DNA from: Rhypophila decipiens
Taxonomy: Eukaryota > Ascomycota > Sordariomycetes > Sordariales > Naviculisporaceae
Reading direction: 5' to 3'
DNA length: 64,000 bases
NCBI GenBank assembly: GCA_033297075.1
Contig: MU858064.1
Location: forward strand, 298,095-362,094
This document shows, piece after piece, positions 24,038 to 35,400 of the stretch. A program made the position numbers and the translations under genes. The notes below the pieces were generated by a model. That model was not told where the DNA came from. It saw only the letters and a program-made list of their open reading frames with translations, and ran no database searches. Every line of letters begins with the position of its first letter. The stretch's first letter is position 1.

Positions 24038-24906
24038 ATGGCCGACTCCGACGCCCCAGTCACTCTGCGCACGCGCAAGTTCATTCGCAACCCTCTGCTT
24101 GGCCGTAAGCAGATGGTCGTGTGAGTCTTCCCTCTCTTCCGCGATGCAGACATTCGATCAAACCCACCCCCCTCCAATCCACCGACGATTCCATCGCCAA
24201 CCCCGACGCCCACGAACCCGAGCGACGCAACGATCTCCTCGTCCATCAAATTGATGTCTTTGGACTGGGAAAAATATGACTTGGCTACTCTTGCTTGGAT
24301 TTTCTCTCGAAACAGGCTTCAATTCGATGGACGAGGAATCCGAGCCGAGTTTGGAACGAATGGCTCTGGGCAGTGGAATCGGAGGCTGGAATGGGATTTG
24401 GGAATTTTCGACGAGCACAAGGAAATGAAAGATGGGCAAAAAGAAGATGACTTGCTGACCAAACTTTTTCGCGTCAAACAGTGACATCCTCCACCCTGGC
24501 CGTGCCAACATATCCAAGGATGACCTCCGCGAGAAGCTTGCCGGCATGTACAAGTCGAACAAGGAGCAGATCAACGTCTTCGGTCTCCGGACGCAATTCG
24601 GTGGTGGCAAGACCACTGGCTTCGCTCTTGTCTACGACTCCCCCGAGGCGATGAAGAAGTTCGAGCCCCACTACAGACTGGTCCGTGTTGGCCAGGCCAG
24701 CAAGATCGAGAAGGCCAGCAGACAGCAGCGTACGTTTCCCACTGCCCCAGAAATCCCGCCACCGCGGTCAAGGCACACGCGCGAGCCAATAACGCGACTA
24801 ACATTTTCTCTTTTCTCTGAACACAGGCAAGCAACGCAAGAACAGACAGAAGACGCTCCGTGGTACCGCCAAGGTCAAGGGCGCCAAGGCGAAGAAGGAG
24901 AAATAA
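24038..24906 (+). CDS. rps24: 40S ribosomal protein eS24
   Basis: Three exons, 24038-24120, 24482-24729 and 24827-24906, giving 136 residues, the normal eS24 length. The introns are 361 and 97 bases. The first is unusually long for this window and interrupts codon 28, as is common near the 5' end of ribosomal-protein genes. The second has a clear GACTAAC branch site. The sequence matches eS24: [19 protein letters not shown] at the N-terminus, [20 protein letters not shown], then [20 protein letters not shown] and the Lys/Arg-rich tail ending in KAKKEK. It is a structural protein of the cytosolic small subunit. The start context (AACCATGGCC) is strong. Co-directional with EFM3. Confidence 0.97.
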
Positions 24907-25559
24907 GCGTGTGCATTTTGGGTCTTTCGCGTCGGTCTGTTTCATGGAATATCTGGGACGGCGGCTGGGGCAGCTTGGCTTTGTTGTGCGCTACTATATC
25001 ATGGTGGCCGCCCATGGGCTACCGGCAATCCAAGATATGACTTGACTCTCTCTCTCAAATCATATGGAACCCCAACACTGGGAGGCGTGACGGTCGGTTC
25101 TTGCTTTGGGAATCTTATTGCGCACATAGCATCATCAATTAAAGGGGGTGTTTTGTGTCACTAAACAAAAAGGGTTGCGACAGAGCAGAGAAAAGAAAGT
25201 CGAGGGAGCACGCGACGGCGAACTCGCGCTACCAATGGGAAATGATGACGATCACTCATGGGCCGTTGGTGAGATTACACGAATTAACGAGTGGTTCAGG
25301 TTATGCCATGGCCATTGTCTTTGCCAGCAGCCTTTTGTTATTTCAGCAGCTCTCAAGACCAACAATGTTTCTGTCCGTGACCTCTTGATGTCCCCCGGTC
25401 AGGGCACCAATGCCAACCTAACCAAAAACCTGGTTCTACTTGTAATTGCAGAGAGAAAGAAAAGCAAATATTGACAAGAAGCAGAATCGAATCGAAATCG
25501 CATAAACGAACCACGCAACAACAACCTAACGCCACGATCACTCCGAGAATACATCGACC
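24907..25559. other. Convergent intergenic region after eS24
   Basis: 653 bases between the eS24 stop and the stop of the minus-strand Pro-rich secreted gene. It presumably contains both 3' UTRs. No other gene is seen. Confidence 0.65.
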
Positions 25560-26270
25560 TCAGCTCCACACCAGCAACACTCCCACAAAACAGGCAATCC
25601 CCACCGCCTTGGCCGCGATATCTGTGATTCTCCCCGAGGCAGCTGCCGCGCTGGTCCCGCCTCCACCTCCATAGACGATATTCACGATGGGCCGATGCCA
25701 TCCGCAGTGCGCCGTCGCATCCCTCGTGACGCAGGAATAATACGTCGTCTGGACAAAGCGGAAGGGATTCCCGTTGGCGTCGATGCCGCTGTAGGTTCCT
25801 ACACCTGCCTTCATGTCTGCATCCGAGGTGATGTACTCGGGTCCCGGTGGTAGAGTTGGGCCGGCGGTTATGACCGGAGGTGGTGGAGCAGGAGCAGGAG
25901 GAGGGGGGTTTGAGTCCACTGGCGGCGCGGCTGGGGCTTGTCTAGGTCTTGGGCCGTCTTGTGGTGAGGGCAGATGGTTATTATTGTCTCGCCGGAGATC
26001 ATTGCGGGTGTCGGATGTTGGTTTGGCCGGTGATGGTCGGCTTGGGCTTAATGGTGGACCGGGAATAACAACGGTGGTCATCCCGCTTGGGGGTGGACTC
26101 CCTCCTCCCTTTCCACAGCCATGACTGCGAATACTTTGCTGCTGTGGTAAAGCCGTTGGTATCGTCTCTGCTGGGTTTCCAGCAATGTCTGCCAAGACAG
26201 TGGTATGGCCGTGAAGCCACATCAACGAAAAGAGAATGGAAATGTTCTTGAGAAAGTCGATGGCCCGCAT
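25560..26270 (-). CDS. Secreted, probably GPI-anchored Pro-rich surface protein
   Basis: 236 residues from the Met at 26270 (MRAIDFL). The frame is open 16 codons further upstream, but this Met gives a standard signal peptide with a hydrophobic core (about residues 10-28). The mature protein has a long Pro/Ser/Gly-rich linker (about 45-130), then a compact conserved-looking domain (about 135-205) containing GTYSGIDANGNPFRF and TYYSC...HCGWHRP. It ends in a Ser/Ala/Gly region and a hydrophobic tail (AVGIACFVGVLLVWS), as expected for GPI attachment. The YYSC-HCGWH motif recurs in uncharacterised secreted fungal proteins. No enzymatic role is known. Likely cell-surface or wall-associated. No intron is apparent. 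Confidence 0.8.
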   Translation of the reverse strand: MRAIDFLKNISILFSLMWLHGHTTVLADIAGNPAETIPTALPQQQSIRSHGCGKGGGSPPPSGMTTVVIPGPPLSPSRPSPAKPTSDTRNDLRRDNNNHLPSPQDGPRPRQAPAAPPVDSNPPPPAPAPPPPVITAGPTLPPGPEYITSDADMKAGVGTYSGIDANGNPFRFVQTTYYSCVTRDATAHCGWHRPIVNIVYGGGGGTSAAAASGRITDIAAKAVGIACFVGVLLVWS

Positions 26271-27501
26271 CTTCTTGTCTTTTTTAAGAATTATTAAATA
26301 TTTGTAGTAGGTATTCAATCAAGGAATGAAATGAGGTCTGCCTCAAGCATGACTCTGAAGAGGAATGGACAGCAGAAATAGAAAATCAGCTGGTGAAAGA
26401 GAGAATCATTGTCAAAGTGAAGGACGTGGACCTTTACCCCAGATCTCTCTCTCCTTTATCACTCTCTTTCACAACTTGCTCAGTTGTTTAGCCTTGCTCA
26501 CGTCACACCCAATGCGCTCAGGGGCAAGACAGAGCCAGCACTGGGATCTATATTGACCGGTGTTCACGGTAATGTTCTCCCATCTTGGGCTCAAACTAGG
26601 CACATCATCAGTCCATCCGCCGGTTCACTCATTGCCAACAGATTCGATGAGTCGACGGCTACCTCAACCATTCACCCTATTTACTGCACGGGCGGTTCAC
26701 ATATTCTGGCTTGGCAGCAATTGCAGCCAATATATGTGCCCCCGGTGAATATCATCAGCAGCATTCAGTTTTCTTTGGAGTTTTGTTTCAGAACACGGGC
26801 AAGCTCAGCAAACAAGACCATCTTGCCAAGTAAGTCACCACTGAACGTGCATGTCCTTCTCCAAAGATTCCAGAAACAAGTTCCGTGGTCGAATCATTCA
26901 GTGGTTGTCATCATCCGCCATGTGAACGGGTTGTTCTGGAACCTGCAGTCGTGGGTGTTTGGTCGCGGCCAGCTTCTCATCCAGGGGGCGCTCCTGATTG
27001 GTCCGCTCCTTTGACACCACCCCTATTCCAGAACCCCCACAACCAACTGATCAAAGGAGTTTCATCTCTCCTTATTTCGAAATGTCTTCTTGTTGACAGG
27101 CTAGAACTAACATCAAGACAGGGTCAAACGCTTTATGCATGCACCTCCAGTTATATGGTTTATAAACGCAAACAGATCTGAATGATATGGTATATGTATT
27201 CCAAACCAGTCTGTAATATACCGCAGCGTATGCATGGATAACGACGGAACCAAGCACAGAACGCAAAATCCCAAATCAACGCCATGTCCAACAATCCGAG
27301 TTCCATTTTCAAGACTGCCACCGGTACCGCTTATGATGACAGGAAGGTGATCTACAATGCATTTGGTATGAGGATTGCACAAAGAGGCATCGGACAAACA
27401 TGCAAGCCACCACTGAACGCCCTTCAACCAATGACAAAACCCATATATATTTTGCTGAAATATTCCACGTTTCCTCCGACCAGACCTTGGGCTCCCGACT
27501 C
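26271..27501. other. Intergenic region between the Pro-rich protein gene and RIB1
   Basis: 1.2 kb containing the promoter of the secreted-protein gene and the 3' flank of the GTP cyclohydrolase II gene. An open frame of 176 codons (26484-27014, plus strand) has no recognisable domain and no coding-like features, so it is not called. Confidence 0.6.
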
Positions 27502-28787
27502 TCACGATGGCAAAGCACCTAGGTCCAACATGTGTCCCATCTTTTCGATCTAGCCAGATGAGTGTTAGTTTCGCGTTCAGGCTGTGAAGAAACGTGAAAG
27601 GGCAGAGAAGTGTTTACCTTTGTCTTGAGATAGCCCTCCACTTCGGGGGCTCTGAACCCTCCTCTCCCTTTCCAGCTAAGGGGCACCATGGCCACCCGCT
27701 CCGTCACCACGATCTCCCTGTTAGGGCCTTCGACGGCGCGGATCTTGTCCGGATTGTTGGTCAAGAGGCGAATTTCTTTCTGGCCCAAGTCGAGGAGCAT
27801 GGCAGTAGCGAGACCGTAACTTCTCGCATCGGCAGGATGACGCAGCAAAAGGTTCGCCTCGACCGTGTCGGACCCCAAATCCTGCAAGTTGTAAGCCTTG
27901 AGCTTCTCGCCAAGGCCGATACCGCGGCCTTCTTGGCGGAGATAGATGATGATGCCGCCCGAAGTGTTGGTGGGCAGCGACATGAGTCTGGCTGCCTCGT
28001 CCAACTGCTCGCCACAGTCGCATCTTGCCGACCAAACTGTCTCTCCCGTATAACACTCGCTATGTATGCGCACCAGTGGAGGTGTTGCGCTGCAATTGCC
28101 CTGTTCTGCTTCCTGCTGACTTTGGGATTTGAGATTGTCGCCCGCGCGGCTTTGCCCAGCCCCCGAGTCCAAACGACTTGCTAACCTCCCAGGATATAAC
28201 CTGCCCGTGTATGCGCCTCTTATAAGCCTGTCCATCTCAGTCTCGCCTTCCCTTGGAGCGTCGAGTGACTTGCTGCGAATATTTGGGCCGAAAACGATGG
28301 CCAAATGTTCTTTCTTGTCGACATTGTTTGTGTAAAGGTGGAGAAACATCTCGGCGCCGCTTGTCGTCGGGATGCGCGCGCGCACAACGCACTCGACCTC
28401 GGGAAGGGTCTCGAGGAGCCGGGGACGTTTCGTACCGCATCCTCCTGTTGGGACGGAGCTGTCGACAGGTACACCACGAGGTTCGACGAGTGAGGGCGTC
28501 ACAGTCCCTGGTGTCGCGGGGGGTGTGAAGGCGGGCGAGAGGAGGGACTCGGGTGGAGGTTGTGATAGGGGCGTCGTCGGGAATTTCAAGCTGGGCGTGG
28601 CGCCCGTGTCGTCATTGGTAGGACTTGCAGTAATGTCTCGGTTTCGGGGCAGCGCCGATACCGTCAAGTCGGCTGTCTCAACGTCGCTGTCATTTTGTTG
28701 TGCTTTGGAAGTTTCCGTCTTTGGGGAGTAAAACGAGGGCAACTGAGCGGCATCCCTTTGCCATTGAGTGGACGAGGCGTCTGGCAT
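27502..28787 (-). CDS. RIB1: GTP cyclohydrolase II (riboflavin biosynthesis)
   Basis: Exons on the minus strand: 28787-27618 and 27549-27502, about 405 residues. The enzyme opens GTP to 2,5-diamino-6-ribosylamino-pyrimidinone phosphate, formate and pyrophosphate, the first committed step to riboflavin. Residues about 240-260 hold the zinc site (SECYTGETV...CDC). About 280-295 is the substrate loop [19 protein letters not shown], and LLTNNPDKI lies near 340. The first 130 residues are Ser/Thr/Pro-rich and poorly conserved. The Met at 28787 is chosen because upstream sequence looks untranslated. A 68-base 3' intron with a CTAAC branch restores the expected ending [15 protein letters not shown]. 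Reading through it would give an unrelated tail. Cytosolic. Confidence 0.93.
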
Positions 28788-29907
28788 GGCTGTATCTTTG
28801 AGTGTCTGGTGGGATGGAAGGACAAAAGGAGGGGTGACAGTAGCGGCGATGCAATTGCGATCGTGGCCTGGGGCGCACCGCACAGACGATGCAGCTATGT
28901 ACAGTACGGCGAACAGGGCGTGAACTATGTCGGTATTGTATTGGGGATTCAAGGCTACTTGGTCAAAACGTGGCAGAGATAACAACAGCTCAATTGACAA
29001 AAAAGGTATAAAGATTGGCTGACAGGATGTGCAATTTTGCCGCACTTGGGATTGTTTCCAGATGAAAGGATACGTTTTGACGGTTCTGACGTTCTCGGAG
29101 CCGCGGTTTGCCAGGCCAGCCATTCAGCAATTGGCAAGCATTAGTCATGGCCCGGCTTACCGAACTCCCCTGAACTGCCCCGAACGAGTTTTGACCTTGG
29201 CCGGCGCGGGGTCGCTTTCCCTCCTCTGTCAATTGCGGGGTCCCCGGAGGCACATCGGACTTTGCCATCCGAGCCCAGGGGCAGTTCAACCATGTGCAAA
29301 TGGATCCATTTAGGCGTGTGATTGCTTGACGATCCATATGCCATTTCCCGTCATCAATCCATTAATTCGGTGCCCGGCACGGACGGTCGGGATGGGCCAC
29401 CCTCAGGCATACCTATCAATATCGCCCAGAGAGCCTTGCCCGGTATTGAATCTGGCGGTACCAGTCACCCAGTCCATGACACCGTTACTCGTCAGTCTTC
29501 GGCCCACTCCTTGTCATGCGGCGTTTTTAGCCCTGACGGGTAGTCTTAGACCGGGCACGATTGAAGAATAACCTGCTCACTTTTCCACCGGCAGCTTTCC
29601 GTCAGTCTCGGTGTACCACCTACTATTCGAGTTTAACAGGTTCTTATTTCCCGACATGCTCGCCTTCAATTTCTCATCAGCCAATAAGTCAGTCGTTCAC
29701 TTTTTGTGTTTATTAATCCAGCCCGCACAGCCTGGTATGAACCCAATACACTTATACCCCTGATTTATAACCAAATGGGATTTCATGACATGGGAATCAA
29801 GTCGAGTTAACCCAGGGACTTGATCTCGGACATCCACGGTTTACTAACTAATGAGTTGCATTTCCAACAGTCTCACTCCACCAAGACTTGAAGCACGAAT
29901 CCACTCC
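28788..29907. other. Upstream region of RIB1 and flank of the tRNA gene
   Basis: 1.1 kb holding the RIB1 promoter/leader. Short open frames have no family signature. No riboswitch was recognised. Confidence 0.6.
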
Positions 29908-29999
29908 GGTTGTATAGTGTAGCGGTTAGCACCCCAGATTCTGAATTCCATCATGATGGATTTCTTCTGGTAACCCCGGTTCGATTCCGGGTACGACCT
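29908..29999 (+). tRNA. trnQ-CUG: tRNA-Gln(CUG) with anticodon-loop intron
   Basis: A cloverleaf can be drawn. The acceptor arm GGTTGTA pairs with TACGACC (one G-U type pair), with discriminator T at 29999. The A box is TAGTGTAGCGGTTAGCAC. The anticodon stem is CCAGA/TCTGG and the anticodon CTG is at 29941-29943. The T arm is CCCGG-TTCGATT-CCGGG and doubles as the B box. About 20 bases (29945-29964) interrupt the loop after position 37, the canonical place for a nuclear tRNA intron. CUG is decoded as glutamine's codon partner CAG. No tRNA cluster surrounds it. Confidence 0.92.
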
Positions 30000-30193
30000 A
30001 TTCAGCTCTTGTTGCTTTTGCTGGTTGGCCACGCCATTTATCGCTGACATTTTGCTCACAACAACCAGACAGCCATCTTTTTGGGGATTGCTCTTTTCAT
30101 TTCTATTCATCTATCGAGCTTTATACTGTTTGGTATGAGCATACACGTATATTGGGTTTGTAATAGGTAATTATGTACCAAAATTCGGGCTCC

Positions 30194-31604
30194 TCAAATT
30201 GCTCTCGGATAATAACTGTCATGATCAGAACTCGCATTGTCCTGCTCCGTCAACTCGGCAGTCGAACTGGCGTTATCCATCGTCACCATCTCGATGGTCT
30301 TTTCCGACTGCTTCCGCTGATGCCCTAGGCTTCCCATTTCGCCCATCTGCTCATAGTGTCTCAGCTGCCTCTCCATGTCCAGGTGACCCGTTGGCGGACG
30401 CACGGTGCTGCGCGGTCTTGATCTTGTCTTGGAGCTGCTGGCCACGTTGGAATTATAGTGGTGACTTGCACCAAAAGTCGCGTAGCGGCTGAGGTAGTCT
30501 GATATAAAGGCCGGGAAGATCTTTGCCAACAGGGGCCGCATGGGCGGGACCGAAATGCAGATGATTCCCAAGGAGCATTCTATTACTGTCCAGTTCAAAG
30601 GCGAGACAAGGTAGTCTGTCACTGGGTCAGCATGGGGCACTGGAATTGTTCTGGCGATCTGTTGTTGAGGACCGACTTACATGTCATGTCGATACCCTTG
30701 ACATCATGCAAGGTGACGATCCTGACGACGCTTGCGCCAAAGGCACTGTTGAGTGGTTAAAATGGTCAGCAAGAATTCCTGGAAGACGAAAGTCTATGGG
30801 GCATAAACATACACAAACCCAACTCCAAACAAGACGCAAATAACCAATCTTTGCCTCAAGGGCAGCCTAAGAGACCAAAAGTACGGCAGCGGCGCCGCAA
30901 CGAGCAGGAAATCTGTCACGATGCTGATGGCAGCATTGGCATACAAGAAGTCACGAAACTGGAAACACTGGCGGTCCTCGATGGAAAAATCCCAGGCCGA
31001 CTGGACAGGCCAGCACTGGAAGATGGTGGCAAAGATGGCGCTGATGCCGATGCCGACGACCAAGACAGCTGTCGCGTACAAGAGACGCCGGAGACTCGTA
31101 TCGGGGAAGATGCGGAGGTACGAGGTGATGATGGAGAGCTTGGTGAATGCGCTTGCGGCTGCGTAGAAAATGTGCGCGACAAACATGAGCTGCATGCCGA
31201 GTCAGCATGTTACCATGGACGGCGAGAGGGAGAGTCAGAGGGAGAGGCAGTTGCGGACTGACCTGAACGCACTGCGTAATGTTCTCAAACATGGGCTGCG
31301 GGAGGTTCCAGACATGTAAACCCAGCCCGTACTTGGTCGCCGCAAGGGCTGTTGCGGCAGATACAATGATAAACACAGCTGCTATGATGGCGAGAACATC
31401 ATCGGCGAAGAAGTGCTTGGTCATGTATGCCCGAGTGAAGACCCTGAGCGACACCACGACGCTGACAAGCACTATAAAGACGAGGTTGACGTGCCATATC
31501 GCGGGCGTGAGCGTTGACTTGTCGGTGAAGTCATATTGGGCCAGCTCGCCAGTGCTGGGCATCAACTTGGGGTTGAAGCTGCGTTGTTCTAACGGTTGTC
31601 GCAT
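30194..31604 (-). CDS. Rhodopsin-domain (SAT4/PTH11-like) integral membrane protein 1
   Basis: Four exons on the minus strand: 31604-31263, 31189-30813, 30745-30681 and 30615-30194, about 401 residues. Introns are 73, 67 and 65 bases, and the frame is preserved across all. Seven hydrophobic segments lie within about residues 30-300. The fungal rhodopsin-domain signature is present: LRVFTRAYMTKHFFADDVL after TM1, FTKLSIITSYLRIFP in the middle, W-DFSIEDRQCFQF in the extracellular loop and a late WTVIECSLGIICISVPP. The cytosolic tail is Ser/Arg-rich. Proteins of this family include PTH11-like putative receptors at the plasma membrane. The ligand is unknown. An alternative start is Met 15 (31562). 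No neighbour suggests a pathway. Confidence 0.88.
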
Positions 31605-33706
31605 CGCTCATTCTTGACGGCGTGGGACTCTTTTCTTTTCTCGGTTGAGCTATCCGGAGAGAAGCAAGAAGAGACTGCTACCTACTGCAACGGACAGTTG
31701 CAGACAATCGAGTACTTGAAATGGGGAAGAAATGGAACCAGAACGTCACCCAACCCATGAGCCGATCTAACAAGGGGGATTGACGTCGGAAGATAAAGTG
31801 CAGCGTTCTCGGTTTCTTTTTCTGTCTTCCCTTGTTGCTTTTTTTTGCGTCTCATTGTGCGCATTCTGCGGTCTCTTATTGCAGACAATGCAATACAATA
31901 AACAGATCCTTGCCAAACCGAGAAGAGAAGAGCAAAGTCAGGCATTTGACGCGAACGCCATCTGCAGTGAGGTTCCTTGGTTGACCCGTCCGTGAATCCT
32001 GGAACCGAGTCAACCGACAATTGCAAGCCGCCATCTTGTCAATGTCCTCCAGCAGAAGGATCGAGACGAACAAGGGGGTCCGTTGCATGGCAAGAACGCC
32101 ACTTGACGATGAGTGGAATGCTTTTGGACCAGCAACGTCCGTGGGGTGGCTCGTTCAGCACCCGGGCAAGGGTAATCTTCAGGTCTTCCCCTTCTTCAGC
32201 CGCTGCGCTGCGACTCGAACCACATCTCCAACCTTGGTTCCGTAAGCAGCCAGAAACATTGGCGTCGAGGCTGATTGGGCCATTTCCCTGCTGTCCTGCC
32301 GTCCGCCCTCGTCTCCTTCAACGCAGGACCCGCGGATATTGAGGAGAATGGAGCAGACGGCAGATATTAATCCAGCTGATTTTATCAGAAATACGGATAT
32401 GCCCCCCGTCCCTTGCATATTTTGGGCAAAAAGTAGGTGTCGTGATTTACGGCATCTTCCGCATGAATCCATCCTGCTGATTGTGATATCGGTGCCGGTG
32501 GCTTGGGTCGACCCGCGTTCCGGTCTCCTGGCTTCCAAGCTAGGAAATTTCCATCGCTGATCTCGCATATCAAGGCCTTGTGAATGGTGGAAAACCCCTG
32601 ATGGCATCAAGAACACGATCAGCCTAACATCAAAGGGGAAAGAAATTACGAGTGTATCAGGAATTACCGGGTATCATGGCGCATGCAGAGTATGGCACTC
32701 TTGAATGATTACAAACTCACGCCAACTACCTAGACAAAAGAAAGGCCAGAGCTGAGACATACAGCACTGGGTTTCGTGATTCCGGCCTGACAGTGCCGGT
32801 AGATCAGCTTGTTGGCTCAACGAATCGGCGATGGTCCGTCAGTATTATTGCTCCAAAAAAGGGCCATGGCACATCCACTACGATCCGTATGTACATACCG
32901 TATCTACTAAGAAAGGAGAGAATAGTCCTAAGAGCCAAATAGGCTTAGCTACTGGCCGAACAAGGTCAAGTGCACGGGAAAGGTAGGCCTACTCGGTTCC
33001 TCGCCCGCAATTCCTCGCGGCCACTAGGCCTACTTGGCTCTAGGACTATTCTCTCCTTTCTTAGTAGATACGGTACACACCGAGGACTAGTAAGCCGCCT
33101 TATCGGTCACTGCGGTCAGTCTGCCCAGAGGCTAGAAATGTACACCGTACCAGAGTTGGTCGAGCAGGGGAATGAGTATAGACCGTCCCTTATTATAACC
33201 GGGAGTAGAAGTGTATTGGCCATGACTTCACTGTATCGACCAGTCACCCCTTCTGATAACGAGCAACGATTCTTAGGACCAAGTGATTCCAACAGGTGTA
33301 TAACTGTGATTCGCTCCAAGATACGGGTACCTAGGTATGCTGCACTTCGACGTCTTGTTCGGAACGACAACAGAGATGCGGTTTCAATGCAAGCATGCAC
33401 GTTTTTTTTTCTTGCTTTGCCTCTGGTGTTTCTTTCATTTTCTTGCTTCTTTTGTTGGCTGCTCTTCTTCAACTTACATCTACAGTCTCCAATGTCCGAG
33501 ACAGTCCGGTGATGAGAACTGCAGTGCTGACAAGATAAGAAAATATTCCATGGCCTTTTAGGTGTGATTGCAAGTTCCCGATGTGGCGGTTGTTGATTCA
33601 CTCCAGGCAATATCACATGTGAAGCTGAAGGCAAGATCATTGCACGAGAATTAACTATTAAACCCATTAGAAACGACTGGTACAACTAACCAAAACATGG
33701 TCCCGG
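31605..33706. other. Intergenic region with a degenerate fold-back element
   Basis: 2.1 kb between two minus-strand genes. The largest open frames (180 and 189 codons, on opposite strands near 33.0-33.7 kb) overlap the fold-back and lack any protein signature, so none is called. A near-perfect inverted repeat at 32891-33080 is listed separately. Confidence 0.6.
32891..33080. repeat. Fold-back inverted repeat, MITE-like
   Basis: The left arm (32891-32957) and right arm (33019-33080) are reverse complements over roughly 60 bases. They share the core CCGTATCTACTAAGAAAGG and GGAGAGAATAGTCCTA. Differences are mainly C-to-T/G-to-A transitions plus single-base indels. The roughly 60-base centre has no coding potential. 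It is likely a remnant of a miniature transposon or other palindromic element. Confidence 0.85.
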
Positions 33707-35400
33707 TTACATAAAAAGCTGGGAAATGATGACAAAAGCCATCATACCGGTCCATTTGCTGCTTCCCAGACCACCAGCCGCGTTGTCTTTGGGCTTGTCA
33801 GATTCCGACGTATTGTCTCCGTTGCCGCTGCCGTTGCCGCTACCACTGCCATCACCACTACCACCGTCGCCAGTGCCGCTGGGTGTTCCCGGAGAAGAGG
33901 GATCCGACGAATCTTTGATGTTCGGGCTAGATGCGCCCGAATCGACAGTAGCCAGCTTGAAATCAGGTCCATTGAGGGTTTGCTGGATAATCTCGAGGGC
34001 GCTAATCTCCTCGGCCAAGCCTGTGGTCGCGTCTGACACGTACTTGCCCGTCTCCCACCACATGCTACACATCTTTCCAGCTTCCTTGCCCGTGCAAGTC
34101 TCGGCAGCAAGCGCGGCGGACTCCTGAAGGTAAGACGAGATGGTTTCCGAGATGAATGGGGCGGCAACGGCCGCCTGGGACATCCACCGCGCTGTCAGAG
34201 ACTTGAAGTAGCGCTCCTCTCTGCTGCAGTACGTGGTTATCTGAGCGCAAGTCTGTTCGGTCAGAATCTTGCCACCGGCAGAGTCGGTGGCGTTGACCTT
34301 GTCGGACTTGTGCACAAAGAAGTTGGCAAAGTGCTTGAGATGGCCTTCGACCCGCTGGCGCCAGACATCGGAGGAGGTCTAAAGATGATTTTATGATTAG
34401 CTGCGAGTGAATTGCGAGGTGAATCGTTGACATTGTATGTAGACCGTGACATACCGCATTATAAGCTACCGCGTTGCCGTACAGGTACGCAGCTTGGTTA
34501 TAAGTGTGCTCAAATTTGACCGGAGGATTGCAGTTTCCCCCAGTCAGAGAAACGCCATAGTTGACAGCAAAGTCAGCCGTGACCAGACCGCCAGAGCCCG
34601 CAGCCCAGCTGTACTGCTTCTCGGCCCAGTCGAGATATGTCTGGTTGCCCGTGTATGCCCCGAGACGAGCAGCGAGGAGTAAGAACCAGGAGCCTGCGAA
34701 CTTGTTGTAGTAGTAGCCTCCAAAAGCGGCATACTTGCTGCCGCGGATACCGCCGTCGCACTCATTGGTGTCCCATCCGGCCGCCTGGTTCTCGAAGACG
34801 GTCCTGGCCAGGTCAAGCCATTTGGGTTGGCCGGCGGGGGGATTCGGGAGCTGGCGTTCGGCGGCCGCAAGCGAGACCAGGCCCCAAGCCGCAAGATCAT
34901 CGTTGTTCTGGTCGATTGTCAGATTTACTTGAGTATTCATGAGCTTATTTCAAGAAAAGAAAATGAACTGACAGTTCGATCCCAGAGATCTCGAGGGAAA
35001 AAGTCTCTGTCCTCTCCTACGCGCCCCAAGATGCCTTTGGTGACCTTGTCATTGTACTGGTCATCGCCGGTAAGGAACCAATAGTTCAATAAAGAATCCC
35101 AAAACATTGCCGACTCGCGGAGGTCGAACGGATCTTCGTCATCGTACAAAGGGTGCTTGACAAGTCCGACGGTGGCATCTTCGGGATAGTACGTCTTTAC
35201 CATATCCTGGACAATAGTCTTGGCAGCGGATTTTATGGACTCTAGTAGAGGGAGATTAGTGTTGCTAGTTGCTTGTGAGATAGAATGACATGTTATCGTT
35301 GTCTTGATCATCAGCACTCACCCGTGTTCCTCACGTCCAGCTCAATGGCGGCCACATTGGCGACGGCCAATATGCCGGCAAAAAAGACGGACAATACCAT
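33707..35400 (-). CDS. GH76 alpha-1,6-mannanase-type cell-wall protein (Dfg5/Dcw1 family)
   Basis: Four exons on the minus strand: 35400-35322, 35241-34973, 34907-34455 and 34378-33707, giving 490 residues. Introns are 80, 65 and 76 bases. A signal peptide covers residues 1-20. The GH76 domain (about 25-380) has FDLRESAMFWDSLLNYW-type early helices, the paired catalytic aspartates in NNDDLAAWG (D119, D120), and the conserved NECDGGIRG and YNQAAYLYGNA segments. The C-terminus is a Ser/Gly/Asp-rich linker and a hydrophobic tail (GMMAFVIISQLFM), indicating GPI anchoring. Yeast Dfg5/Dcw1 transfer GPI proteins into wall glucan, and a similar wall-building role is expected here. The second intron's acceptor is chosen as CCAG at 34908 because nearer AGs would give an intron of under 30 bases. 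Confidence 0.92.

Noticed and set aside
26484..27014. 176-codon plus-strand open frame between the Pro-rich gene and RIB1
   Set aside because: It has no recognisable domain, signal or splice partner and unremarkable composition. It looks like a chance frame.
27519..27617. Unspliced C-terminus of RIB1 reading through to 27519
   Set aside because: It would replace the conserved YLKTK-IEKMGH ending with unrelated residues. The GTAAAC...CTAG intron with CTAAC branch restores the family ending.
34908..34972. Shorter GH76 intron ending at the AAATAAG near 34944
   Set aside because: It would be only 29 bases, below the size of known fungal spliceosomal introns. The CCAG acceptor gives 65 bases and the expected NDD motif.
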